DNA of 64,000 nucleotides from Kribbella pratensis (GTDB lineage: Bacteria; Actinomycetota; Actinomycetes; Propionibacteriales; Kribbellaceae). Made by a program: the position numbers and the translations under genes. The notes under the pieces were generated by a model. It saw only the letters and a program-made list of their open reading frames with translations. It made no database searches and had not been told where the DNA came from. Where the stretch lies: contig NZ_SODU01000001.1 of the NCBI RefSeq assembly GCF_004366075.1, positions 1,631,036-1,695,035 on the forward strand. Direction: 5' to 3'. Below are positions 52,020 through 60,189 of this stretch, in pieces. Positions within the stretch are counted from its first letter, which is position 1. The number at the start of each line of letters is the position of its first letter.

Positions 52020-53081
52020 ATGACTTTCCTCTGGTACATCCCGAACCAGGTCGACCCCGGGCACCGCGGGGACGACGCCGTCCAGGGACACAACGGCATC
52101 GAGCGGCTGACCGAGCTGGCCCGGCTCACCGAGGACCACGGGTGGGGCGGCGCGCTGATCGGCACCGGGTGGGGCCGGCCCGACACGTTCACGGTCGCGA
52201 CCGCACTGGCGGCGCGGACCACGACGTTCCAGCCGCTCGCCGCGATCCGGCCCGGGTACTGGCATCCCGCCCATTTCGCGTCCGCGGCGAGCACGCTCGA
52301 CCAGCTCACCGGCGGGCGACTCCTGATCAACATCGTCTCCGGCCAGGACAACCTCGCGGCGTACGGCGACAGCGAGGGCGACCAGCCGCAGCGGTACGCC
52401 CGTACCAAGGAGTTCCTCCAGCTGGTACGGCGCTTGTGGACCGAGGAGGATGTGACGTTCGCCGGCGAGTACTTCTCCGTCACCGGCTCCACGGTCGCGA
52501 CGCGTCCCGTCGTACGGGAAGACCCTTTGAATCCACGCCCGCATCCCCGGTTGTACTTCGGTGGCGCGTCTGATGCCGCGCAACGGGTCGCTGCGACGGA
52601 TGCCGACGTACAACTGTTCTGGGGTGAGCCCCTCGACGGGGTCGCCGCGCGGATCGCTCGACTGCGCGAACTCGAGAACGAACTCGGTCGCGAGCATCCG
52701 CCGCTCGAGTTCGGGCTGCGGATCACCACGCTCGTCCGCGACACCACCGAGGAGGCCTGGGCCGACGCCGAGGCGAAGGTCGCGAAGATGGCGGAGACGC
52801 ACGGCTCCCGGGACGCCCGCTGGTTCAAGGCCGTCGGCCAGCAACGCCTCCTCGACCTGGCCGAACGCGGCGAGGTCCTCGACGACAACCTCTACACCGC
52901 CCCCGGCAAGTACGGCGGTGGCGGCGCCGGCACCACGTGGCTCGTCGGCTCCCCCGACGACGTGGCCAAGTCCCTCAACAAGTACCGCGACCTGGGCATC
53001 ACCCACTTCATCCTCTCCGACACCCCGTACCGCGAAGAGCTCATCCGCATCGGCGACCAGCTGCTCCCGCTGCTTGGTTGA
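52020..53081 (+). CDS. LLM-class flavin-dependent monooxygenase (SsuD-like)
   Basis: 353 residues of a bacterial luciferase-like TIM barrel. MTFLWYIPNQVDPGHRGDDA, GGALIGTGWGRPDTFTVATA, LAAIRPGYWHPAHFASAAST and LTGGRLLINIVSGQDNLAAY are close to alkanesulfonate monooxygenase SsuD, which uses FMNH2 to release sulfite from alkanesulfonates. No ssuABC transporter or flavin reductase is adjacent, so another substrate such as a xenobiotic is possible. Message probably leaderless. Divergent from GH76. Confidence 0.88.
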   Translation: MTFLWYIPNQVDPGHRGDDAVQGHNGIERLTELARLTEDHGWGGALIGTGWGRPDTFTVATALAARTTTFQPLAAIRPGYWHPAHFASAASTLDQLTGGRLLINIVSGQDNLAAYGDSEGDQPQRYARTKEFLQLVRRLWTEEDVTFAGEYFSVTGSTVATRPVVREDPLNPRPHPRLYFGGASDAAQRVAATDADVQLFWGEPLDGVAARIARLRELENELGREHPPLEFGLRITTLVRDTTEEAWADAEAKVAKMAETHGSRDARWFKAVGQQRLLDLAERGEVLDDNLYTAPGKYGGGGAGTTWLVGSPDDVAKSLNKYRDLGITHFILSDTPYREELIRIGDQLLPLLG

Positions 53082-53085
53082 GATG

Positions 53086-53104
53086 TATGCGAATCGCATA
53101 TAAT
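53086..53104 (+). promoter_or_regulatory. Perfect palindrome overlapping a consensus -10
   Basis: TATGCGA-A-TCGCATA at 53086-53100 is a perfect 15-bp palindrome whose last two bases are the first two of TATAAT (53099-53104). The -10 ends seven bases before ATG 53112, so the transcript should be leaderless. The likely binder is the MarR-type regulator encoded as the second gene of this transcript. Confidence 0.8.
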
Positions 53105-53111
53105 CACCGGT

Positions 53112-53486
53112 ATGGATCTGAAGGGCGCGATCGATCGATGGCACGAGCGGGTGAACTCCGGCGACCTGGAGGCAGTCGCCGGGGTGGTCACTGATCCGGT
53201 GGTGGTGCTGGGGCCGAAGGGCGCGGGGCCGATCACGCCGACCGGGTTCGCGGAGTGGGTGGACCGTTCAGGGATCAGATTGGTGCCGCGGTCGTGGCAT
53301 CCGATCGGCGAGCGGCTGATGGTGGTCGAGGAGGACGCGAGCTGGCCGGGGAGCTCGGCGCCGACGCGGGTGGCGACGGTGTTCCGGGTGACCGGGGACA
53401 AGGTGTCCGCAGCACTGCGGTTGCCGGATCTCAGGCAGGCGCTGGAGTTGGCGTACATCTGTCGCGAGATGGCTGCCACCGAATGA
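53112..53486 (+). CDS. NTF2/SnoaL-like small protein
   Basis: 124 residues beginning MDLKGAIDRWHERVNSGDLE, then VAGVVTDPVVVLGPKGAGPI and ERLMVVEEDASWPG, which fit an NTF2-like cone fold with an N-terminal helix and a curved sheet. Such proteins are small enzymes, binding proteins or immunity factors; no catalytic His-Asp pair is evident. It is the first gene of a two-gene operon, and its stop overlaps the MarR ATG (ATGA), so levels of the two proteins should be linked. Confidence 0.75.
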   Translation: MDLKGAIDRWHERVNSGDLEAVAGVVTDPVVVLGPKGAGPITPTGFAEWVDRSGIRLVPRSWHPIGERLMVVEEDASWPGSSAPTRVATVFRVTGDKVSAALRLPDLRQALELAYICREMAATE

Positions 53487-53905
53487 GTGCCGGCCCGGGG
53501 CAGGCACTGTTCGAGTTCGTGCGCCACTGGTCACGGCGTACGACGCCTGACATTGGCGAGCAGGGGCGCTTGGTGCTGGTGACCGAGGCCGCGTACGCCG
53601 TGAGCCGGCGAGGGCCCGCGACGATCAACGCCGTCGCGCACGAGATCGGGATCGACCAGAGCGGAGCGTCCCGATTGGTGAAGGACGCGGCCGCCGCCGG
53701 CTATCTGGAGCTGCGATCTGCCGACGGCGACGCACGCCGGCGACAGGTGGGCGTGACGGATGCCGGGGTCGAGCTGATCGAGCAGGCGCATGCCTGGCAG
53801 GAGGAGGTGTTCGCCCGGCTCACCGAGGGCTGGAGCGAACGCCGCCGGACCGAGTTCCACAAAGCGATGGTGAGCTTGGTCGAACGGTCGAACCCCTCGA
53901 GCTGA
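53483..53905 (+). CDS. MarR-family transcriptional regulator
   Basis: 140 residues. Winged HTH with RRGPATINAVAHEIGIDQSG, ASRLVKDAAAAGYLELRSAD and the wing GDARRRQVGVTDAGVELIEQ, flanked by the dimerisation helices of MarR proteins. ATG 53483 overlaps the stop of the NTF2-like gene. It probably represses its own operon at the palindrome over the TATAAT promoter and senses a small ligand, maybe one handled by its partner. Confidence 0.9.
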   Translation: MSAGPGQALFEFVRHWSRRTTPDIGEQGRLVLVTEAAYAVSRRGPATINAVAHEIGIDQSGASRLVKDAAAAGYLELRSADGDARRRQVGVTDAGVELIEQAHAWQEEVFARLTEGWSERRRTEFHKAMVSLVERSNPSS

Positions 53906-54008
53906 TTGGATGTGCTCATCGCTTGACGGGTGCATGCCGCGTGTGATCGGTTGATTACCGAGCGCCAACGGTGGGTATGTGGCGCTGTGAGGCATGTGAG
54001 GAGCACTG

Positions 54009-54881
54009 ATGGTCGAATATCTGCCCCGGTCCGCGTGGAACGCGCGCCCGCCGAACGGTGGACCGGGCAACCTGACCGTGTCGCGGGTCGAAGGCGCGGT
54101 CATCCACTGGCCGGGGACCGGATCGACGAGTGTCATCCACTCCAAGGCGGCCGTCGCGTCCGCGTTGCGTGGCTGGCAGGACTACCACATGGACACCCGC
54201 GGCTGGTCCGACATCGCGTACCAGGTCGCGGTCGACCAGGCCGGCCGCGCCTGGACGTTGCGCGGCCTGCGGACCCAGTCCGGCGCCAACGGCGACACCG
54301 ACGTCAACGAACGGTACGGCGCGATTCTGCTGATCCTGGTCACCGGGGAGCAGCCGTCGGCCGCGATGAAGGCGACCACTCGCGGAGTGATCGCCGACTT
54401 CCGCAGAATCTATCCCCGCGGTACGGCGATCCGGCCGCACTCCGCGGTCCGCCCGGAGCCGACCGACTGCCCCGGCGACCCCGCCCGCGCCGCGATCGCC
54501 CGCGGCGAATTCACCCCCGGCCACTCGGAGGACGACATGACCCCGGCCCAGATGCAGGAACTGAAGAACTTCATCGAGGCCCGGACGCAGGCCTACGCGC
54601 TCTGGACCCACCGGCAGTTGCGCAAGGACCTGTCCGCGGTGGTGAAGGCGTACGCGCTCGACATCAAGAACTACGAGCGGCAGACCGACGCCGCCGACGC
54701 CGCCCGCGCCGCCGCCGCGGTCTGGGCCACCGCCCCGCCGAGCCTGCAGGCCGATGGCGCCGCCGCGGAGCAGCCGGCCGCGCCGGACCCGAACGTCGAT
54801 CCGGAACTCAGCCTCCCGGACCTCGACCCGTTCCCGGACGCCCCCGCAGCCGCCGAAGCCGAGGCCGACGCAGGCAAGTAG
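54009..54881 (+). CDS. N-acetylmuramoyl-L-alanine amidase-like (PGRP/Amidase_2), endolysin-type
   Basis: 290 residues. The amidase fold covers about 1-165, with probable zinc ligands His33 (AVIHWPG), His144 (IRPHSAVRPE) and Cys154 (TDCPGD), and the WSDIAYQVAVDQAGRAW strand. The C-terminal 120 residues are an Ala-rich helix and an acidic, Pro-rich tail. No signal peptide is present, which is usual for phage endolysins released through holins, but no phage genes surround it. GAGGAG precedes ATG 54009. It may be a domesticated phage gene; this is inference. Confidence 0.83.
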   Translation: MVEYLPRSAWNARPPNGGPGNLTVSRVEGAVIHWPGTGSTSVIHSKAAVASALRGWQDYHMDTRGWSDIAYQVAVDQAGRAWTLRGLRTQSGANGDTDVNERYGAILLILVTGEQPSAAMKATTRGVIADFRRIYPRGTAIRPHSAVRPEPTDCPGDPARAAIARGEFTPGHSEDDMTPAQMQELKNFIEARTQAYALWTHRQLRKDLSAVVKAYALDIKNYERQTDAADAARAAAAVWATAPPSLQADGAAAEQPAAPDPNVDPELSLPDLDPFPDAPAAAEAEADAGK

Positions 54882-54933
54882 GTCGCCCCTCCGACCAGGT
54901 CCCACGCCGTTTGTCGGTGGGGCCTGGTTGGCT

Positions 54934-55245
54934 GTGCCGGTGGATCTCGAAGAGCTGACAGCGCGGTTGGAGAAGATCTCGGTCGGGTACGGCGAGCGAC
55001 TGGGCTTCGACCGCGACCCGGACTGGTTCCTGCTCAAACTCCAGGAAGAAGTCGGCGAACTCACGCAGGCCTACCTCCAGCACACCGGCCGCGCGCGGGC
55101 GAAGGGCGCGACACCGGACGACATCCGCACCACCTTCCACCAGGAGTTCGCCGACGTACTGTGCCAACTCCTTCTGTTCGCACACCAGCACGACGTCGAT
55201 CTTCCGCAGGAGATCGAACGCAAGTGGCTGGTCTACGAGGGCTGA
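54934..55245 (+). CDS. MazG-like nucleotide pyrophosphohydrolase
   Basis: 103 residues from GTG 54934 (GTG 54940 is an alternative). The metal-binding helices are LKLQEEVGELTQAYL, with the EEVGE motif, and FHQEFADVLCQLLLF, with the ExxD motif of MazG/dUTPase-like all-alpha NTP pyrophosphatases. These proteins clear non-canonical or excess NTPs and work as dimers or tetramers. The 3' end overlaps the convergent HAAS gene by 13 bp. It lies 52 bp after the amidase gene. Confidence 0.82.
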   Translation: MPVDLEELTARLEKISVGYGERLGFDRDPDWFLLKLQEEVGELTQAYLQHTGRARAKGATPDDIRTTFHQEFADVLCQLLLFAHQHDVDLPQEIERKWLVYEG

Positions 55246-55805
55246 CCGGCCGGCTGCACCTTGGCGGGCGCCTTTGCCGCCAGCACCATGCCGACCAGCA
55301 GGGCGACCGTGATCAGGATGTCGACTGTCATGCTCAGCGCCATCGGCGGCTGGACGGTGACCTCCATCCCGAGCAGGACGGCGTACGCGAGCGGCCAGTT
55401 GAGCGTGCCGAGGAGCTTCCACGCGACGGTCCAGCGGTTCGACGACCACAGCATCCCGATGCCGATCAGGTAGGCGATCACCGGCACCCAGAAGCTCGGC
55501 AGGTAGGGACCGAGGAACACCAGCGCGAGGGCGATCATGTCGCTCGGGCGGAGCTTCGGTGGGACGTCCACCAGGACCAGGCCGTCGGTGGCCGCGGCAA
55601 CGATCTCCTGCGGGTCGCCGAGGCGCTGCAGGATCTGCCGAATCTCGCTCTCCGCCGTGGCGCCGGCCGCGCGCTCCTCGGCGATATGGGCTTTAACGTC
55701 GTCGATCAGCTCGGTCCGGCGCGCCGCCGGCAACGGCTCGGCTGCCTTCGCCAGCTCTTTCAGGTACGCGGCCACCAGCCGGTCGTTGTCCTGCTCCACG
55801 TTCAT
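55233..55805 (-). CDS. HAAS/DUF1700-type membrane protein
   Basis: 190 residues from ATG 55805. The N-terminal HAAS-like helical domain (about 5-75) has YLKELAKAAEPLPAARRTEL, IDDVKAHIAEERAAG and ILQRLGDPQEIVAAA. Three or four membrane helices follow (MIALALVFLGPYLPSFWVPV, LNWPLAYAVLLGMEV, VDILITVALLVGMVLA). Genes of this kind are almost always paired with PadR regulators, and the ATGA overlap with padR here supports one functional unit. Role in signalling or envelope stress is assumed for the family but unproven. Confidence 0.88.
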   Translation of the reverse strand: MNVEQDNDRLVAAYLKELAKAAEPLPAARRTELIDDVKAHIAEERAAGATAESEIRQILQRLGDPQEIVAAATDGLVLVDVPPKLRPSDMIALALVFLGPYLPSFWVPVIAYLIGIGMLWSSNRWTVAWKLLGTLNWPLAYAVLLGMEVTVQPPMALSMTVDILITVALLVGMVLAAKAPAKVQPAGQPS

Positions 55806-56143
55806 CCCCGTCTCCCACTTTCCAGGATCGCGTCGACCGAGGCGCAGAACCGTTGCCAGTCCGCGGTGAACGCAGCCAGCGCCTGGCTGCCCTCGGCCGT
55901 CGATTTGTAATACCGCCGGGGCGGCCCGGACTCCGACTCGCGCCAGCTCGTCTCCACCAGGCCTTCCCGTCGCAGCCGGGCCAGCAGCGGGTAAATCGTC
56001 CCCTCGGTGGTGACCAGACCGTCGACTTCGCCCAGCGCCTTCACCAACTCGAAACCGTAACGGGGCTCTCCCTGCAACAGCGCGAGGACGCAGAACTCCA
56101 GCGTCCCGCGGCGCAGCTGGGTGAAGACCTTCTCCGCTACCAT
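55802..56143 (-). CDS. PadR-family transcriptional regulator
   Basis: 113 residues from ATG 56143. The PadR winged HTH is RRGTLEFCVLALLQGEPRYG, FELVKALGEVDGLVTTEGTI, YPLLARLRREGLVETSWRES with PPRRYYKSTAEG in the wing. It has a short C-terminal dimer helix. TTGCAG (56175-56180) and TACCTT (56151-56156) on the minus strand, 18 bp apart, form a good promoter ending seven bases before the ATG, so the message is probably leaderless. The downstream HAAS gene overlaps by 4 bp. Confidence 0.92.
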   Translation of the reverse strand: MVAEKVFTQLRRGTLEFCVLALLQGEPRYGFELVKALGEVDGLVTTEGTIYPLLARLRREGLVETSWRESESGPPRRYYKSTAEGSQALAAFTADWQRFCASVDAILESGRRG

Positions 56144-56150
56144 GCGACAC

Positions 56151-56180
56151 AAGGTACCTGCCCGCACCAAGAACCTGCAA
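56151..56180 (-). promoter_or_regulatory. padR promoter
   Basis: Minus-strand TTGCAG at 56175-56180, an 18-bp spacer, and TACCTT at 56151-56156. The -10 is seven bases from the ATG, giving a leaderless transcript. It is one of the few promoters here with a recognisable -35. Confidence 0.65.
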
Positions 56181-56193
56181 CCACCACTGACCG

Positions 56194-56239
56194 GTCAGGC
56201 AGTTCAGTCGGTTCAGGCGGTTCAGTCGGTTCAGGCGGT
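56194..56239. repeat. 9-bp tandem repeat (minisatellite)
   Basis: Five 9-bp units of the type TTCAGTCGG/TTCAGGCGG alternate through 56194-56239, so that an 18-bp pair is repeated exactly twice. The array lies between the padR promoter and the 3' end of the DUF6297-like gene, including its stop. Unit number may vary between strains. Confidence 0.8.
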
Positions 56240-57838
56240 CTTGGGGCGGACCGCGAACATCAGCATCAGCACGACGGACGGGATCACCACGACCCAGAGG
56301 CTGCTGAGGTTGAACAGGACCGGGGCCAGACACAGGACCAGGAGATCGAAGCCGCGGGCCGGCTGGGAGAACAGACCGGGCGGGATCGCGCCCATCGGGG
56401 ACGTGACCAGAGGTCCGGCGTACGACGGCGGCCGAGCGGACGCGTGCCGGACGGTACCGGAGATGACGGCGGCGGCCACGGCGAAACTGGAGGCCGCGCT
56501 GCCGATCGCCGGAAAGGCGCAGGCCGCCCAGACGATCGTGAACAGGCCCGGTACGACAGCCATCACCACGCGCAACTCGCGGAGGTCCCAGCCGAGTGCA
56601 CGGACCAGGCCGGTCGAGCGGCAGGCGGTGCGGAGTCCGTCGAGCATCGGCCGTACGGCGATGAAGCCGGCGATCGCGGCCGCAATCGGTACGAGGACGT
56701 GGAAGCCGGCGCCGTGGACGGCGTACGGGACGACGAGCAGCCCGAACGCGACCGCGATCCGGCGCGGCCAGCGCAGGATCCGACGGAACTCGCGGTGCAC
56801 GATCGCGGCCCCGTCCGCACCCCGGCCGCGGCGGGAACGCACCCGCCCCTTCAACCGCCAGTGCCGCCCGGCGATCACGTCACCGAGCATGCTGATGTCA
56901 AGACTGCTCGCCGCCCCCGCCAGCCCCGCCAGCAACTCACCCCCGGCAATCACACTGACCCGCCCCAACCGATCAAGCGTCCGCGAGGCGACGAAGGTCA
57001 ACGCAGCACCCACCACGACCGCCGCGGCACACAGCACCAGCAGGTACAACTGACCGGAAGTCAGCCCGCCGGCATCGCGAACCTCGCCGAACTGCAGCGT
57101 CGGATACCCGTAGGTGTCGACGAGTTCATGACGCGCGTCCAGACCGATGAACGTCGAGCCGAGCACTTGGTTGCCGAAGCGGTCCTCGCCTGGGCGGAAC
57201 GCCAGGATCACCGCCGGAATCACGGCGGCCAGCAGCAGCACGTCCGAAACCCTCAAGGCCCACCTGGAACGACGTGTGGTCTGCTGCGCCCAGACGGTCG
57301 CGGCGGCGGCGCAGACGAGCACCGCGCCGATCAGTACGGCTGCTTCGATGACATCGAACCACGGCTCGCCGAGCAGCGCCCAGATGACAGCGCCCGTGAC
57401 AACCCCGATCACCGTGACCGAGGCGATCACCAAGCGGTACGCCGGTCGCAGCAAGGAAGCCCGGTTCACCGGAGTCGCCAGCAGCCAGAACCCGGTCGCC
57501 CGCGAAGCCGACACCGGACCGACCGCGAGCAGCACGCGGATCGTGGTTGCCAGCAGCAACGGTATGACGATCCACGGCAACCACGAGGTCAGCTGTCCGC
57601 ACGTCCACGACGTACAGGTCGCCGCGTTGGAGTTCAGATGCCGTACGACGTTCCCGCCCGTCGCCCCGACCATCGCCAAGGTGAACAGGACCAGGTACGC
57701 GTCCTCGAAGATCTCCCAGAACGACCGGTCCGCGTGCTGCCGCCGCGTCCTGCGCATCCACGATCGCAGCGCCCGCGACGACGGGATCGCCCCGAAGTCC
57801 GAAGGATCGAACCGTACCGGCTCGTCGGCAGCGCTCAT
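56231..57838 (-). CDS. Large membrane protein, DUF6297-like, ABC permease partner
   Basis: 535 residues with ten or more hydrophobic helices (for example TSWLPWIVIPLLLATTIRVL, LYLLVLCAAAVVVGAALTFV, LWVVVIPSVVLMLMFAVRP) and a cytoplasmic arginine-rich region in the middle (RLKGRVRSRRGRG). It resembles the DUF6297 proteins of actinobacteria. Its ATG overlaps the stop of the ABC ATPase gene, so it most likely is the membrane part of that transporter. Substrate unknown. Confidence 0.8.
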   Translation of the reverse strand: MSAADEPVRFDPSDFGAIPSSRALRSWMRRTRRQHADRSFWEIFEDAYLVLFTLAMVGATGGNVVRHLNSNAATCTSWTCGQLTSWLPWIVIPLLLATTIRVLLAVGPVSASRATGFWLLATPVNRASLLRPAYRLVIASVTVIGVVTGAVIWALLGEPWFDVIEAAVLIGAVLVCAAAATVWAQQTTRRSRWALRVSDVLLLAAVIPAVILAFRPGEDRFGNQVLGSTFIGLDARHELVDTYGYPTLQFGEVRDAGGLTSGQLYLLVLCAAAVVVGAALTFVASRTLDRLGRVSVIAGGELLAGLAGAASSLDISMLGDVIAGRHWRLKGRVRSRRGRGADGAAIVHREFRRILRWPRRIAVAFGLLVVPYAVHGAGFHVLVPIAAAIAGFIAVRPMLDGLRTACRSTGLVRALGWDLRELRVVMAVVPGLFTIVWAACAFPAIGSAASSFAVAAAVISGTVRHASARPPSYAGPLVTSPMGAIPPGLFSQPARGFDLLVLCLAPVLFNLSSLWVVVIPSVVLMLMFAVRPKTA

Positions 57839-58479
57839 GGAAGCGGCGTGAGGGTGACGACGGAGTCCGCGACCGTCTCGACCAGGGCCGGGTCGTGGCT
57901 CGCGAAGAGGATCGCCGTACCGGACTTCTTCTCCTCGACGAGCCGGTCGGACAGCCATTGCACGCCGCCGGTGTCCAGGCGGGCCTCAGGCTCGTCGAGG
58001 ACCATCAGCTTGCGCGGCCGGACCAGCGCAGTGGCCAGCGCGAGCCGGCGGCGCTGGCCGGACGACAGCGAGCCAGGCAGCTGGTCGGCGGCCGGCAGCA
58101 GACCGATGTCGTGCAGCGTCGTGTCCACCAGGTCTTCCGGCGACGAGTTGCCGTGCGCGCGGGCGAGCAGGTCGAGATGCTCGGCCGCGGTGAGGTCCGG
58201 GAAGAAGTCCAGGTCGTCCAGCAGGGTGGCGACGTCCCGGCGCACCGCTTCGGCGCGCTCGTCGATCGGCAGACCGTCGAGCAGGATCTTCCCGGCCGCC
58301 GGCTCGGCCGCGCCGACGATGCACTTCAGCACGGTCGTCTTGCCCGCGCCGTTCGGGCCGACCAGGGCGATCGCCTGACCGGCCCGCACCGTGAACGTGA
58401 GGCCCTCGATCACCGGACGGTCGCCGTACTTGTGCTGCAGATCCGTCACCGCCAGCCGCGGCGCCGCCTTCTTGCTCAT
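57835..58479 (-). CDS. ABC transporter ATP-binding protein
   Basis: 214 residues, one short cassette. Walker A GPNGAGKTT, signature SLSSGQRRRLALATALV, Walker B LMVLDEPEARLD, where the usual Thr-Ser-Gly after Pro is replaced by Glu-Ala-Arg, and H-loop FASHDPA. Overlaps by 4 bp with both its neighbours, the O-methyltransferase gene upstream and the membrane-protein gene downstream, giving a tight three-gene operon. Confidence 0.9.
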   Translation of the reverse strand: MSKKAAPRLAVTDLQHKYGDRPVIEGLTFTVRAGQAIALVGPNGAGKTTVLKCIVGAAEPAAGKILLDGLPIDERAEAVRRDVATLLDDLDFFPDLTAAEHLDLLARAHGNSSPEDLVDTTLHDIGLLPAADQLPGSLSSGQRRRLALATALVRPRKLMVLDEPEARLDTGGVQWLSDRLVEEKKSGTAILFASHDPALVETVADSVVTLTPLP

Positions 58480-59111
58480 TTCTTCCGGACCAGCGTCAGC
58501 CCGTCGCCGATCCCGAGCATGATCACGTCGACGCGGTCGTCCTTGGCGACGTGCGCGTTGAACTCCTTGCGGTCCGCCGGACCGTCCGCGTCCACGACCC
58601 GGCCGCCGGCCAGCGTGTTGTCGAACAGCAGCAGCCCGTTCGGCCGGATCAGCGGCAGCACGGCTTCGTAGTACTGGATGTACCAGCCCTTGTCGGCGTC
58701 GACGAAGGCAAGGTCGAACTCGCCGTCGAGCTTCGTCACCGACTCGTGCGCGTCGCCGATCCGCAGGTCGATCTTGCCCGCGACCCCGGCCCGCTCCCAG
58801 TACTTGCGGCCGATCGACGTCCACTCGTCGCTCACGTCCAGGCAGATCAGCTCGCCGTCGTCGGGCAGCCCGCGGGAGATCGCCAGCGCGGAGAAACCGG
58901 TGAAGGTGCCGATCTCGACCGCTCGGCGGGCGCCGATCAGGCGGGTCAGCGTGGTCAGCAGACCGGCCTGGTCCGCGGTGGTCAGCATGCCGGCGGGGTT
59001 GCCGAGCTTCTCGGTCTCGGCGCGCAACTCGGTCGCGATCTCGTCGAGCGGCATGCCGTGGGCGAGCATGTAGTCGTGCAGTTCCTCGGTCACCGGTACC
59101 TGATGGCCCAT
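58476..59111 (-). CDS. SAM-dependent O-methyltransferase (Methyltransf_3)
   Basis: 211 residues, close to the catechol/caffeoyl-CoA O-methyltransferase family and to Rv0187-like actinobacterial enzymes. AVEIGTFTGFSALAISRGLP, GELICLDVSDEWTSIGRKYW, the metal-binding FVDADKGWYIQYYEAVLPL and LLLFDNTLAGGRVVD are visible. GGAGGGG precedes ATG 59111, and TAATAC (minus strand, 59130-59135) is a likely -10. It is the first gene of the operon with the ABC transporter. Substrate unknown. Confidence 0.9.
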   Translation of the reverse strand: MGHQVPVTEELHDYMLAHGMPLDEIATELRAETEKLGNPAGMLTTADQAGLLTTLTRLIGARRAVEIGTFTGFSALAISRGLPDDGELICLDVSDEWTSIGRKYWERAGVAGKIDLRIGDAHESVTKLDGEFDLAFVDADKGWYIQYYEAVLPLIRPNGLLLFDNTLAGGRVVDADGPADRKEFNAHVAKDDRVDVIMLGIGDGLTLVRKK

Positions 59112-59205
59112 GGAAATCCACCCCTCCGTGTATTAGATCGGTCGCCTGTAGTCTCTATGGGTTGCTCGAACGCCGCGCAACCACCCCACCTGAGGAGCAC
59201 CCCGC

Positions 59206-60189
59206 ATGCGCATCGCCGTCGCCGGCTCGATCGCGACCGACATCCTGATGACGTTCCCGGGCCGGTTCAAGGACCAGTTCCTCGAGGAGCAGATGCACAA
59301 GGTCTCCCTCTCGTTCCTGGTCGACGAGCTGGTCGTCCACCGCGGCGGCGTCGGCGCCAACATCTGCTACGGCATGGCCCAGCTCGGGTTCCCGTCGCTG
59401 CTCGTCGGCTCGGTCGGCGCCGACTTCGCGGAGTACGGCGCGGCGCTGACGGAGGCCGGCGTCGACATCTCCCACGTCCGCGTCTGCGAGAACGTACACA
59501 CCGCGCGGTTCACCTGTACGACGGACCTCGACGCGAACCAGATCGCGTCCTTCTACACCGGCGCGATGGCCGAGGCGCGCGAGCTCGACCTGGGCGCGAT
59601 CCATCAGGCCGCGGGCGGTGTCGACCTGGTCCTGATCGGCGCCGACGACCCGGCGGCGATGCTCAAGCACACCGAGCTGGCCAAGCAGCACGGGATCGCG
59701 GTCGCGGCCGACCCGTCGCAGCAGATGGCGCGGATGGACGGCGAGGACATCCGGACGCTCGTCGACGGCGCGGCGTACCTGTTCAGCAACGAGTACGAGG
59801 CCGGCCTGATGGTGCAGAAGACCGGCTGGAGCCACGACGAGATCCTCGAGCGGGTCGGCGTACGCGTCACGACCCACGGCGGCGACGGCGTCGTGATCGA
59901 GGACTCCAGCGGGATCCTCGCGAAGGTCCCCGCGGTCCCCGCGCCGAACCTGGTCGATCCGACCGGCGGCGGCGACGCCTTCCGGGCCGGCTACCTCACC
60001 GGCCGCGCCGCCGGCCTCGACCACGAAGCATCCGCCCACCTCGGCTGCACGCTGGCGACCACGGTGCTGGAGACGGTCGGCACGCAGGAGTACAGCCTGG
60101 ACCACTCGACCTTCCTCGACCGGCTCACCAGCACGTACGGCGCCGACGCTGCCGCCACCGCGAAGCAGGCGCTGCGGGTCATCGCTTAG
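59206..60189 (+). CDS. adoK: Adenosine kinase (PfkB family)
   Basis: 327 residues. VAGSIATDILMTFPGRFKDQ, HKVSLSFLVDELVVHRGGVG, NVHTARFTCTTDLDANQIAS and AADPSQQMARMDGEDIRTLV closely match Mycobacterium tuberculosis adenosine kinase Rv2202c as I remember it. The PfkB signature DPTGGGDAFRAGYLTGR contains catalytic Asp257, the same number as in the mycobacterial enzyme. It phosphorylates adenosine to AMP in purine salvage. GAGGAG precedes ATG 59206. TAGTCT at 59149-59154 could be its -10. Confidence 0.93.
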   Translation: MRIAVAGSIATDILMTFPGRFKDQFLEEQMHKVSLSFLVDELVVHRGGVGANICYGMAQLGFPSLLVGSVGADFAEYGAALTEAGVDISHVRVCENVHTARFTCTTDLDANQIASFYTGAMAEARELDLGAIHQAAGGVDLVLIGADDPAAMLKHTELAKQHGIAVAADPSQQMARMDGEDIRTLVDGAAYLFSNEYEAGLMVQKTGWSHDEILERVGVRVTTHGGDGVVIEDSSGILAKVPAVPAPNLVDPTGGGDAFRAGYLTGRAAGLDHEASAHLGCTLATTVLETVGTQEYSLDHSTFLDRLTSTYGADAAATAKQALRVIA

